A stretch of 64,000 nt of DNA from Clusia tigrina (lineage: Eukaryota; Arthropoda; Insecta; Diptera; Clusiidae): NCBI GenBank assembly GCA_920105625.2, contig OV050031.1, positions 85,693,995 to 85,757,994 on the forward strand. The letters are read 5' to 3'. Position numbers and translations under genes: made by a program. Of this stretch, positions 52,201-61,236 are shown one piece after another. Within the stretch, counting starts at the first letter, position 1. Each line of letters opens with the position of its first letter. The notes beneath the pieces are model-generated. The model was not told the origin of the DNA and ran no database searches. It saw nothing but the letters and a program-made list of their open reading frames with translations.

Positions 52201-54573
52201 CTACCCCTATCTACCTCAGTCGGCGTCTCAGTCGGCTCCTCAGCCTCTGTCAGCGTTTCTGTGGGTGTATCAGTCGCTGCCGCTGTTGATTGGGGGGGTC
52301 TGCTGCCTTCTCTATGCCTATATCTACTCTTATCTGCCTCAGTCGTCGTCTCAGTCGGTGTCGCAGCCTCTGTCAGCGTCTCTGAATGCGTGTCAGTCGC
52401 TACCGCTGTCGATTGGAGGGTCTGCTGCCTTTTCTATGCTTATATTTACCTCTATCTGCCTCAGTCGGTGTCACAGCGTCTATCAGCGTCTCTGTAGGCG
52501 TCTCAGTTGTTGCCGCTGTCGATTGGGTTCTCTGCTGCCTTGTCTATGCCTATTTCTAACCATCTCTGCTTCAGTCGGCGTCGCTGCGTCTGTCGGCGTC
52601 GCAACCTCTGTCGGCGTCGCAGCCTCTGTCAGCGTCGCAGCCTCTCTCACCGTCTCTGTAGGCGTCTCAGTCGCTGCCGCTGTCGATTGGGGGTCTGCTG
52701 CCTTCTCTATGCCTATATCTACCCCTACATGCCTCAGTCGGCGTCACAGTCAGCTTCTCAGCCTCTATCAGCGTCTTTGTAGGCGTCTCAGTTGTTGCAG
52801 CTGTCGATTGGAGGGTCTGCTGCCTTCTCTATGCCTATGTCTACCCCTCTCTGCCTCAGTCGGCGTCTCAGTCGGCGTCGCAGCCACTGTCAGCATCGCA
52901 CCCTCTGTCAGCGTCTCGCTAGGCGTCTCAGTCGCTGCCGCTGTCGATTGGGGGTGTCTGCTGCTCTCTCTATGCCAATATCTACCCCTATCTGCCTCAG
53001 TCGGCATCGCAGCCTCTGTCAGCGTCTCTTTAGGCGTCTCAGTCGCTACCGCTGTCGATTGGGGGTCTGCTGATTTCTCTATGCCTATCTCTTCCCCTAT
53101 CTGCCTCAGTCGGCGCCACAGTCGGCTTCGCAGCCTCTGTCAGCGTCTCTGTAGGTTTCTCAGTCGCTGCCGCTGTCGATTGGGGGGGGGTCTGCTGCCT
53201 TATCTATGCCAATATCTACCCTTATCTGCCTCAGTTGGCGTCTCAGTCGGCGTCTCAGTCGGCGTCGCAGCCTCTTTCAGCGTCTCTGTAGGCGTCTCAG
53301 ACGTTGCCGCTGTCGATTGGGGGGTCCGCTGCCTTCTCTATGCCAATATCTAGCCCTCTCTGCCTTAGTTGGCGTCTCAGTCGGCGTCGCAGCCTCTGTC
53401 AGCGTCTCTGTAGGCGTCTCAGTCGCTGCCGCTGTTGATTGGGGGGTCTGCTGCCTTCTCTTTGCCTATATTTACCTCTATCAGCCTCAGTCGGCATCCC
53501 AGTCGGCGTCGCAGCCTCTATCAGCGTCTCTGTAGGCGTCTCAGTTGTTGCCGCTGTCGATTGGGGGGTCTGCTGCCTTCTCTATGCCTATATCTACCCC
53601 TACCTGCCTCAGTCGCCGTCACAGTCGGCTTCGCAGCCTCTGTCAGCGTCTCTGTAGGTGTCTAAGTCGCCACCGCTGTCGATTGGGGGTTCTGCTGCCT
53701 TCTCTTTGGCTATATCTACCCCTATCTGCCTCAGTTGGCGTCACAGTCGGCTTCTCAGCCTCTGTCAGCGTCTCTGTAGGCGTCTCAGTTGTTGCCGCTG
53801 TCGATATGGGGGGTCTGCTGCCTTATCTATGCCAATATCTACCCTTATCTGCCTCAGTCGGCGTCTCAGTCGGCGTCGCAGCCTCTGTCCGCGTCTCTGT
53901 AGGCGTCTCAGCCGCTGCCGCTGTCGATTGGGGGGTCTGCCACCTTCTCTATGCCTATATCTACCCCTATCTGCCTCAGTCGGCGTCTCAGTCGGCGTCG
54001 CAGCCTCTTTCAGCGTCTCTGTAGGCGTTTCAGCCGCTGCCGCTGTCGATTGGGGGGTCTGCCACCTTCTCTATGCCTATATCTACCCCTTTCTGCCTCA
54101 GTCGGCGTCTCTGTCGGCGTCGCAGCCCCTTTCAGCGTCTCTGTAGGCGTCTCAGTCGCTGCCGCTGTCGATTGGGGGGTCCGCTGCCTTCTCTATGCCA
54201 ATATCTAGCCCTCTCTGCCTTCGTCGGCGTCTCAGTCGGCGTCGCAGCCTCTGTCAGCGTCTCTGTAGGCGTCTCAGTCGCTGCCGCTCTTGATTGGGGG
54301 TCTGCTGCCTTCTCTTTGCCTATATTTACCTCTATCAGCCTCAGTCGGCATCTCAGTCGGCGTCGCAGCCTCTATCAGCGTCTCTGTAGGCGTCTCAGTT
54401 GTTGCCGCTGTCGATTGGGGGGTCTGTTGCCTTCTCTATGCCTATATCTACCCCTACCTGCCTCAGTCGCCGTCACAGTCGGCTTCGCAGCCTCTGTCAG
54501 CGTCTCTGTAGGTGTCTAAGTCGCCACCGCTGTCGATTGGGGGTTCTGCTGCCTTCTCTTTGGCTATATCTAC
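49246..54573. repeat. Array block D, copy 2, cut by the LTR element
   Basis: Sister copy of 44,000-48,316 with almost no substitutions. It carries a 1,012-bp segment (about 52,050-53,061) that copy 1 lacks. It ends abruptly at 54,573 within the monomer, after ATATCTAC, where LTR sequence begins. The array presumably resumes beyond the right edge of the window. Confidence 0.88.
54569..54573. other. Insertion junction and presumed target-site duplication
   Basis: The array reads ATATCTAC and then TGTTGGGG. Elements of this group usually duplicate 4-6 bp of target, so CTAC or TCTAC at 54,569-54,573 is the likely duplicated target. The other copy is outside the window, so this is inferred. The unoccupied sister site is at 48,312-48,316. 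Confidence 0.6.
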
Positions 54574-54702
54574 TGTTGGGGTCCTGTTCTGCTTGTCAGC
54601 GAGTGACGTCCTCTGGGATGTCCTGTCACGGGAACCTGTAAAACCTACACCACCTTATTAAATGAGCACTGCACTATTTCAAGTTTAAAACAACAAGAGC
54701 CC

Positions 54703-54708
54703 TTTATT
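54703..54708 (-). promoter_or_regulatory. AATAAA polyadenylation signal in LTR
   Basis: Canonical AATAAA on the minus strand, only 15 nt after the TATA-like box. If both are used, the signal would lie at or just upstream of the transcript start, giving a very short R region. Alternatively one of them is not used. Confidence 0.5.
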
Positions 54709-54723
54709 CTTAAAATGCTAGTT

Positions 54724-54731
54724 CTTATATA
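54724..54731 (-). promoter_or_regulatory. TATA-like box in LTR
   Basis: TATATAAG on the minus strand, about 312 nt into the LTR. It is a good match to a TATA box, and its place in the LTR fits the U3/R border region. No transcription start was determined. Confidence 0.5.
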
Positions 54732-54803
54732 ATATTTACAAATAAACATTACAGTCTACGTCTTCACTTTTCTGGTGTTCCAGTTACGCAGTTGTTATTT
54801 GGT

Positions 54804-54826
54804 GTCAGTGGCTCAAGCCCACTGAC
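54804..54826. other. Inverted repeat in LTR U3
   Basis: Perfect 8-bp arms GTCAGTGG (54,804-54,811) and CCACTGAC (54,819-54,826) with a 7-nt spacer. The pairing can be extended to 10 bp with one bulged base. It lies upstream of the TATA-like box in LTR orientation, so it could be a protein-binding dyad; this is only a possibility. Confidence 0.55.
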
Positions 54827-55043
54827 CTACTGCAAGTAAAAGTGTCGTCGGTGCATTCTAAATGCCCCTCGTCAGCTTGACTGCAGAACTGTGACACCCT
54901 AAAAGTTTACATCATAATTAATGAATAAATACTGTTCATTTACAATATTTGCACCCTAAAAATATGTGCGTTCTTAATGAATTTAATAGGAGCCGGTGCT
55001 GTGAGTCAACTACGCGTAAGTAGCTTGATTCTAACTCACAACA

Positions 55044-55059
55044 TCCCTCCCCTCTTTCT
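55044..55059 (-). other. Polypurine tract
   Basis: Sixteen purines, AGAAAGAGGGGAGGGA, on the minus strand immediately before the first base of the 3' LTR. This is the expected position of the primer for plus-strand DNA synthesis and independently supports the LTR border at 55,043. Confidence 0.85.
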
Positions 55060-57672
55060 AAAAGAAGTTAGTGCAACTAACTTCCATAAAATCTTTACAA
55101 TATTTTTCTTGCACTGTAAACAATTATGTGCATCGATTGAACTCTATATTACATACATATGACTTGTTTTTATTTACATCTTTTTTTTTTTTTAAAAGTC
55201 GCCTTATTTGGGTTCTATCACGATTTTTTTCTTCCTTTTTTATTCTTTTCTTTTCCATATATATATATTTTTTTTTTCTAGCTTTTATTTTCTTTTGTAG
55301 TTTTCTTTCTTTTATTTTTATTTTTTTTCTTTACTTTGTTTTTGTTTTTGTTTGTTTGTTTTTTTTTTTATTTTTATCCATCATTATTTTTTTTTTAAAT
55401 TCCCCTTTTTATAATTTGGTCTTTCATTGACTCTTTTCTCATTGGCGTATCTACAAATATCTAAACAATGACACAATTCTATTCTATACATAAAACCTTA
55501 TTATACTGCGCCCTCTGCTACCTGCTGGTCCAGTTGACGACCGTCGTTGTCAGAGTGAAGTCCCTCGATGAACTCTGCATACCCCTCCCTTCTTTCTGGA
55601 CCGGTACGCAAAAAGATGATGCAAGCTTGCGCGATTAGATGCGCTTCTGACGAAGTCAAAATAAATATTCGATATTCGCTTAGTGAGTGACAATGGATAT
55701 TTTCTCATTGGAGAAATCGTTACGAAGTTTAGCCGATAAATCTTGGCTATGTTATGTTTGATCTTTTCGTGGTTAAAAACGATTTTTTACGCCAGGAGAT
55801 TATTCTGCGAAGCTAATTGAACGATGTAGTTGTGGCTGTTATTTTTATTGTAGTCGTTTCTCGGTGGAATTACGGAGTTACCTCGGGTTTTGGCTAAAAT
55901 TATCTCTTTTTCATTTTCGACAATAATACAATATACATACTGATATATGTAATAATGGCAAACACGTTGGATTCTTTATACGGACAACGTACATGTTAGT
56001 GCTTTTCATGCCATTTAGTCAGTTATGCAATAAAACTCAAGTATTATTAGACTTTTACTAGTCAGATAGAGACTCTTCCATTCGGCCGATACCATCTCCA
56101 TTTTTTTATAAGCTTAAATCGTAGTCATCTCGCAGATGGGAAGTTGAAAGCTCTTCCACTTTTTCATATAAAAATGAATTCTCACTAATTTCGTTTTCAT
56201 TTTTTCCAACCCAAAAATTATCTCCGGACATTATCGTTGCCAAACTCGTCTTTCTTCCTTTGCGGCTTACTGATCACTTTTCTTCTACGTCTTCTTACTT
56301 CTTCTCATTCAGTCAGATTTTTGTTCGCTGCACTTGCATTTCATCTACTGGTCTCCTGGATGTTGGTTAACATCTTACTCAGTCTTCGACGCTGCAGGAA
56401 GTCCCTTCCAGGTTCATGCTGCACCATATTGAACCATCCAGATGTTTGTTCACCAACGCCTGAATATCTAAAAACAATACGCTTAGCTTATCGGACTTGC
56501 CGAGTTTTAATTATTCTTACTAGCTATTACATTCATTCAATTTTTAACGTAAACAGTAAATTGGATTCAAATCTATATATCGCTCATCTACTACGTCTTA
56601 ACAAACAAACTATAAACAAGTAACAAAAACTATTTCCTTTACAAATACTATTAATTAACTATAATACATTTTTTTACAATTGTTGGCGGCATTAAAACTT
56701 TAAATCCTTCTCAAATATATACATTTTACAAAAATTTGCTTCATACATAACAATTATTTTCTAATTTAATTATATGCCGCCCAAAAAAAAAAATTTTTTT
56801 ATATCAATTCTTGGCAAAACTAGTGCCTTTTACATAAGCGAGATTATTTAAGATAAACCCGTTTATGTGAAAACATTGTCCATTGCATGACTATATCTTT
56901 CATCGCATACAATTGACTTTTTATTTAAATTTACTTCTAGCCTGATATGTATATATCCATTAACGATTCTATTTTCCATCCTGTAATCAGCCCGTATATG
57001 AATACATACATACATTCAAGGCGCTTTAAATTACCTAGAATTAATTACTAACGTTATTTTCCCCAATTAACTACACATTTTTTCGAATTTCCATACGTTA
57101 ATTTCCTAAACAATAAACAGTTAAAACCTATGTACGAGTATATCTACATATAGCCTGCTGCAGTATCTGCAAATATATACATACGCACATACCCATTCCT
57201 CCTAACTAGAATACTTACTTCTTTAAATATACATTCGTACATTCATTCTCTATCTTATACACATATATACATACTCGTATATATACTTACTTCACCAGCA
57301 GTTCCGTTGCCTGGCGTTAATGCTCATGCATCGAATTTCAGTGCATACACTGCGGTATGTATGTATGTACATATTCGAAGTTTTGTTTTATATTACTTAC
57401 CCACGACTGTCTTATTATTTCATTTTATTTTTTAATTACGTGCAATATTTATCATTATTTAAAAAAAATATTTTTCCCTACGATGCTTCGTTCGGCCACA
57501 GTGCATAATAAGCACTTTTATTACGTCAACTTTAATCGCTCGATTTTAAGTGGCACACTTCTACTGGCCTTGACTTTGAGAATCGGAGCTGTGTGTTATC
57601 CGATATACACACGTACATGTTTACGTTGTTATTCTTGTGTTTACACTTGTAAAACACTGTCAACACATGTCT
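55060..57672 (-). other. Long 3' non-coding region between pol and polypurine tract
   Basis: About 2.6 kb, strongly AT-rich. It includes a T-rich low-complexity tract at 55,181-55,411 (A-rich in element sense) and TACATA/TATACA microsatellite-like stretches, notably 57,160-57,300. On the minus strand I find no open frame of useful length, and stops occur often in all three frames where I checked (56,231-56,370). So there is no intact env, although this is where a gypsy-type env would be. A + strand frame at 56,237-56,623 starts only at TTG and is treated as chance. Confidence 0.75.
55181..55411. repeat. T-rich low-complexity tract
   Basis: Runs of T up to 13 with interspersed A, C and G on the + strand (A-rich in the element's sense), between the polypurine tract and pol. 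An apparent 119-codon Phe-rich frame across it (55,071-55,430, + strand) simply reflects poly-T. Confidence 0.85.
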
Positions 57673-60600
57673 TTAGTTGTGTGGTCTAATGTGGAATAAT
57701 TTTAACAAATTATTATGTAGCTTTTTACTCTTGCCCTTAATCGTTACGACTGTTGTAACTGGGCTTCGGATCTCTGCTACCACATACGGACCTATCCACA
57801 CAGGTGAGAATTTATTTCTCCTAGCCTGATTCTTCATTAGTACTTGATCACCCACATGAAAAACTACTGGGTTTAGTACCTTGTTATAGGCTTCCCTGGC
57901 CACTCGTTTAGCACATTCCTGGTTTTCTCTAACCAATTCGTGCGCTCGTTGTAACTGATACTTCTGCACTTTATTCGGGTTATCAGCATTGTATACAGGC
58001 GCACATTTGCGCTTCAAATTCGCTGGCATGTTGAAATCAAACCCGTAGAGTGTTCTAAATGGAGTTTGCTTCGTTGATACATGCACAGTATTGTTGTGTA
58101 CGTGCATTGCAGTGGTCAACCATTGATCCCAATTCGAGCCGTCTTCCTTGGCGAAACTGCGCAAGTACTCGGCCAGAGGTCGATGACTACGTTCCAGTGA
58201 GCCATTCGCCTGCGGATGATATGGTGTTATATGCAACTTCTTAATTCCCAGCATTTTACATGTTTCTGAGAATAATTTCGATACGAAATTTGAGCCATTG
58301 TCGGTTATCAAAACCTTAGGTATGTTGTATCGTGCTACTATTTCATCAAAGAATGCTTTGGCCACCGTGCTTGCTTCAGCATCGGGTATAGCCACGCACG
58401 CCATATACTTTGAGAAATCGTCTTGGAACGTCAAAATATATTTATTCCCCGAGACAGTCTCAGGTAAAATACCTACAATATCCATATGGACTTTATCAAA
58501 TGGCTGTTTAGGTGTGTCAGTTAACACCATTGGCATCTTCGTCAGCCTTGAGCTTTTGTTGGCCTGGCATTTTGGACAACTCTTTATATATTTCTTAATG
58601 TCCCTGAGCATACCCTTCCATCCGTATACTCGCCTAATTCTGTCATGGGTTTTCCAGAATCCCTGGTGTCCACCTAGAGGTGAATCATGGAAACCCTTTA
58701 ATACAGCCTGGATATCCTTTATATCCTCCAGCCATTCTACATTACTGGCTGCTTGCTCATTGGCATCGAAACCCGCATTGCTAACATCTCTTGTAGCATC
58801 AACTTTATCCTTCTGCATTCTCTCGGCCTTCTCCTTATCCGACCGTGCTTTGGGCCTTGTTTGCACTACTGATACTTTCTGTGCCTGCGGTACTCTGCTG
58901 AGTGCATCGGCATTCAGATTCTTCTTCCCAGGTTTGTATATGATTTCAAAATCATACTCAGACAATTTGTGTCTGAACCTGGCTAGCCTAGACGTTTGGT
59001 CTTTCAAGTTGGCTATGCCTCTCAACGGCTGGTGATCAGTGTATATCTTGAATGGGCGTCCTAGCAGATATGCCCTAAAATTCTTTGTAGCCCACACTAT
59101 GGCTAGAAATTCTTTTTCTATTGTGGAGTATCTCTTTTCCGTGTCGCTAAGCGCTCTGCTTGCGAATGCTATTGGTCGGTCATTACCGACTTCCCCTTGT
59201 GATAATACTGCCCCTAATGCTTCATTGCTAGCATCAGTGGTCAACAAAAAGGTTTGCTCAAAGTCGGGGTACGCCAAAATTGGTGGCGAGCTAATTATTT
59301 CTTTTAGCCTCTCGAATGCTTGCTGACATCTCTCTGTCCATTCGAACTTTGCTTCTTTACGTAGCAACTTATTAATTGGCAACGCAATTCCGGCTAGTCC
59401 TTCCACGAACTTTCTATAATAGTTCACTAGTCCTAGGAATGCTTGCACTTCTTTTCTGTTTCTTGGAACCGCTAAATTTCTAACGCATTCCACCTTCTGC
59501 GGGTCAGGCAGTGCTCCTGCTTCTGAGCAACGATGGCCTAAATAAACCACCTCTCTTCGTAGAAATTGACACTTCTCCGTGTTCAATTTCAAGTTGTGTT
59601 CTCGCAACTTCTGGAGCACCTTGCGCAAGCGTTGCGAATGCTGCTGCAAGTTCTTCCCATAAATTACAATATCATCGAGATACACAAAACAATCTAACCC
59701 TTGTAAGCCTGTTAGCACATGGTTCATTAGCCGTTGGAAGGTAGCCGGTGCTCCTGTTAATCCAAACGGCATTCTATTGAACTCATAATGGCCTAAACCG
59801 GTGCTGAACGCGGTTTTCTGCTTATCTTGGGTATCCACCAGAACTTGGTGGTAGCCACTCGCTAAATCAAGTGTAGAAAAATATCTACTGTGTCCCAATT
59901 GATCCAGAATCTCTTCTATCCTTGGTATCGGGAACACCTGCTTGATAGTGGCGTCGTTCAATTTCCTAAAATCGACGACCATTCTCCACTTCTTCTGACC
60001 CTGCGCACCTCCCTTCTTTGGTACCAAAATTATTGGTGAGTTCCAAGGCGAGATACTCGGTGAAATAATGTTATCCTTTAACATTCCTTCCACTTGTCTA
60101 TTTACCTCATCTTTGTGAGCTTGCGGCAATCTGTATTGCTTCTGGTTAATTGGCGCTTGATCCACTCTAGTAGGTATTTCATGCTCTACCTCTGGTGTAT
60201 ATGTTAACTGGTCTCCTTCCAGCAAAAATATGTCATGGAATGACGCACAAATGGCTTCTATTGATGCCTTCTCTTCTGAATTCACGCTTGGGTCTAGCTT
60301 CAGTGATTCTAGCACTCGCTCCATTCTTTCTCTTATATCAACTTGTTTAATCTGATTCACCGATCTATAATTCGGTTCCTTAAAATTATCATAGCTAGTG
60401 AACTTAGGCCTAAAATCCTCCTCCATCAAGTAGTCCTTTTCCGATGCATTGAGTACGCAAGCGTACACCTTTCCCTTGTCAACGTGCGTTATGGTTTCCC
60501 CCATATATACGCCCTCCGCTAGCTGCTGCTTGTGTAAAACAACAGTCCTAAGTTTCGTATTTACATGCATAGTAACTACTCTGGTTGACCTTGCATTCAC

Positions 60601-61236
60601 TACCTCCATACAATTCTTAACCTTACTCACGGTTCCTTCCTGCCATGACATTAATGGAAAAGTAAGGATTCTATGCTTATTGTTATCATAGAATGATAAC
60701 TGCTTGTCGAGGGCATCCAGTATGGTGCGTCCCCAAAGATTATCGCGGCCAATTATCCCATCAGCCGGGATACCTTTCCTATCGACTTCCACTGCGTGCA
60801 TTCTAAAACTCATACCCTTTACTCCACTGTGCCCTATTCTGAGCGACCCCAATGTCCTAATGCACCCTCCAAACGCTCCGTTAAGCGTTCTTAAGTCCAT
60901 TTGATTAATGTCTAGCCCCTTCCGTAAAACACTAGATTTTACGAGGCTAGTGTCCGCTCCTGAATCTACTAATAGCACTAGCTTTCCACTCGCTGCTTCC
61001 TCGCAGGGTATCTCGATGAAGGCATCACCTATTCTGCTAATAGCGAAGCAACCTCCTTTTGTTCCCAATATGGACGTGTATCCACTTCCTAACCCTTCGT
61101 GATATTGGAGAGCCTCTTGCTCCTCCTTCTCCTGGACTGTAGTTCCTACATTACTAGTCCCACTTACTTCCGGCCTAATTATTACTCTCTTTCTTTTGGC
61201 TTTCCAGTCTATTGGCTTCGACTGGGCCGCTGGAAG
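57673..61236 (-). CDS. pol: Pol polyprotein: protease, RT, RNase H, integrase
   Basis: An intact frame of 1,187 codons from the frameshift point. It is open upstream to 61,263 and has no Met codon near its start, so it is most likely made only as a Gag-Pol fusion of about 1,952 residues. Residues are counted from the slip site. An aspartic protease has VDSGADTS with D91 and a later IIGRD near 161-165. The reverse transcriptase has D457 in TLDLASGYHQ and YLDD at 519-522. RNase H has D668, probably E709, and D734 in YTDHQPL. The integrase has a zinc site H850, H857, C887, C890 and a catalytic triad D919, D979, E1015 with 35 residues between the last two. A GPY/F motif lies at 1149-1151. No chromodomain follows. 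It would copy the element RNA within virus-like particles and insert the DNA into chromosomes. All key residues are present. Confidence 0.95.
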   Translation of the reverse strand, partial: LPAAQSKPIDWKAKRKRVIIRPEVSGTSNVGTTVQEKEEQEALQYHEGLGSGYTSILGTKGGCFAISRIGDAFIEIPCEEAASGKLVLLVDSGADTSLVKSSVLRKGLDINQMDLRTLNGAFGGCIRTLGSLRIGHSGVKGMSFRMHAVEVDRKGIPADGIIGRDNLWGRTILDALDKQLSFYDNNKHRILTFPLMSWQEGTVSKVKNCMEVVNARSTRVVTMHVNTKLRTVVLHKQQLAEGVYMGETITHVDKGKVYACVLNASEKDYLMEEDFRPKFTSYDNFKEPNYRSVNQIKQVDIRERMERVLESLKLDPSVNSEEKASIEAICASFHDIFLLEGDQLTYTPEVEHEIPTRVDQAPINQKQYRLPQAHKDEVNRQVEGMLKDNIISPSISPWNSPIILVPKKGGAQGQKKWRMVVDFRKLNDATIKQVFPIPRIEEILDQLGHSRYFSTLDLASGYHQVLVDTQDKQKTAFSTGLGHYEFNRMPFGLTGAPATFQRLMNHVLTGLQGLDCFVYLDDIVIYGKNLQQHSQRLRKVLQKLREHNLKLNTEKCQFLRREVVYLGHRCSEAGALPDPQKVECVRNLAVPRNRKEVQAFLGLVNYYRKFVEGLAGIALPINKLLRKEAKFEWTERCQQAFERLKEIISSPPILAYPDFEQTFLLTTDASNEALGAVLSQGEVGNDRPIAFASRALSDTEKRYSTIEKEFLAIVWATKNFRAYLLGRPFKIYTDHQPLRGIANLKDQTSRLARFRHKLSEYDFEIIYKPGKKNLNADALSRVPQAQKVSVVQTRPKARSDKEKAERMQKDKVDATRDVSNAGFDANEQAASNVEWLEDIKDIQAVLKGFHDSPLGGHQGFWKTHDRIRRVYGWKGMLRDIKKYIKSCPKCQANKSSRLTKMPMVLTDTPKQPFDKVHMDIVGILPETVSGNKYILTFQDDFSKYMACVAIPDAEASTVAKAFFDEIVARYNIPKVLITDNGSNFVSKLFSETCKMLGIKKLHITPYHPQANGSLERSHRPLAEYLRSFAKEDGSNWDQWLTTAMHVHNNTVHVSTKQTPFRTLYGFDFNMPANLKRKCAPVYNADNPNKVQKYQLQRAHELVRENQECAKRVAREAYNKVLNPVVFHVGDQVLMKNQARRNKFSPVWIGPYVVAEIRSPVTTVVTIKGKSKKLHNNLLKLFHIRPHN
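61204..61225 (-). other. Potential stem after the slippery site
   Basis: In RNA sense, CCAGTC (61,225-61,220) and GACTGG (61,209-61,204) are perfect complements with a 10-nt loop, starting 10 nt after the heptamer. An alternative 6-bp stem, TTCCAG (61,235-61,230) with CTGGAA (61,207-61,202), would abut the heptamer. Either could act as the pausing structure; a pseudoknot was not worked out. Confidence 0.5.

Larger units (their letters stand above)
1..54573. repeat. 122-bp GC-rich satellite array, about 447 monomers
   Basis: The whole stretch is head-to-tail copies of a monomer of about 122 bp. Recurring landmarks are the GCTGCCGCTGTCGATTGGG segment, the TTCTCTATGCCTATATCTAC segment and the CAGCGTCTCTGTAGGCGTCT segment. 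Exact spacings of 122, 366 (3x), 488 (4x) and 5,246 (43x) bp between identical variants confirm the period. My count for a consensus monomer is about 10% A, 30% T, 27% G and 34% C. The monomer divides into ten 12-mers plus 2 bp, nearly every 12-mer ending in T. No other mobile element or unique sequence interrupts it. It starts before the window and is cut at 54,573 by an LTR element. It is most likely non-coding satellite DNA; whether it is centromeric, telomeric, sex-linked or B-chromosomal cannot be told from the sequence. Confidence 0.97.
54574..55043 (-). repeat. 3' LTR, 470 bp
   Basis: On the minus strand the LTR runs from TGTTGTGAG (55,043) to ACCCCAACA (54,574), so it has the standard TG...CA ends inside 5-bp inverted repeats TGTTG/CAACA. 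Its outer end abuts array sequence and its inner end abuts a polypurine tract, which fixes both borders. A TATA-like TATATAAG and an AATAAA lie inside. A dyad with 8-bp arms lies at 54,804-54,826. It should supply the promoter (as 5' LTR) and polyadenylation signal (as 3' LTR). Confidence 0.88.

Noticed and set aside
1..54573. CRISPR-like direct repeats
   Set aside because: The repeats are contiguous 122-bp monomers without unique spacers, and there are no cas genes; the context is eukaryotic.
1..54573. rDNA intergenic spacer repeats or subtelomeric repeats
   Set aside because: No rRNA gene, promoter-like motif or simple telomeric repeat is present in the window, so neither identity can be supported.
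56237..56623. 128-codon + strand frame with hydrophobic N-terminal part
   Set aside because: It starts at TTG rather than ATG, lies antisense in the element's AT-rich 3' region, has no recognisable domain and ends in low-complexity sequence. Chance is the better explanation.
58298..59035. 245-codon + strand frame opposite pol
   Set aside because: It is a shadow of the pol coding strand (integrase and RNase H part). The strong protein motifs are all on the minus strand.
61066..61068. Independent start of pol at 61,068
   Set aside because: The codon there is TTG, the frame is open about 195 bp further upstream into gag, and a proper slippery site is present. A Gag-Pol fusion is more likely.
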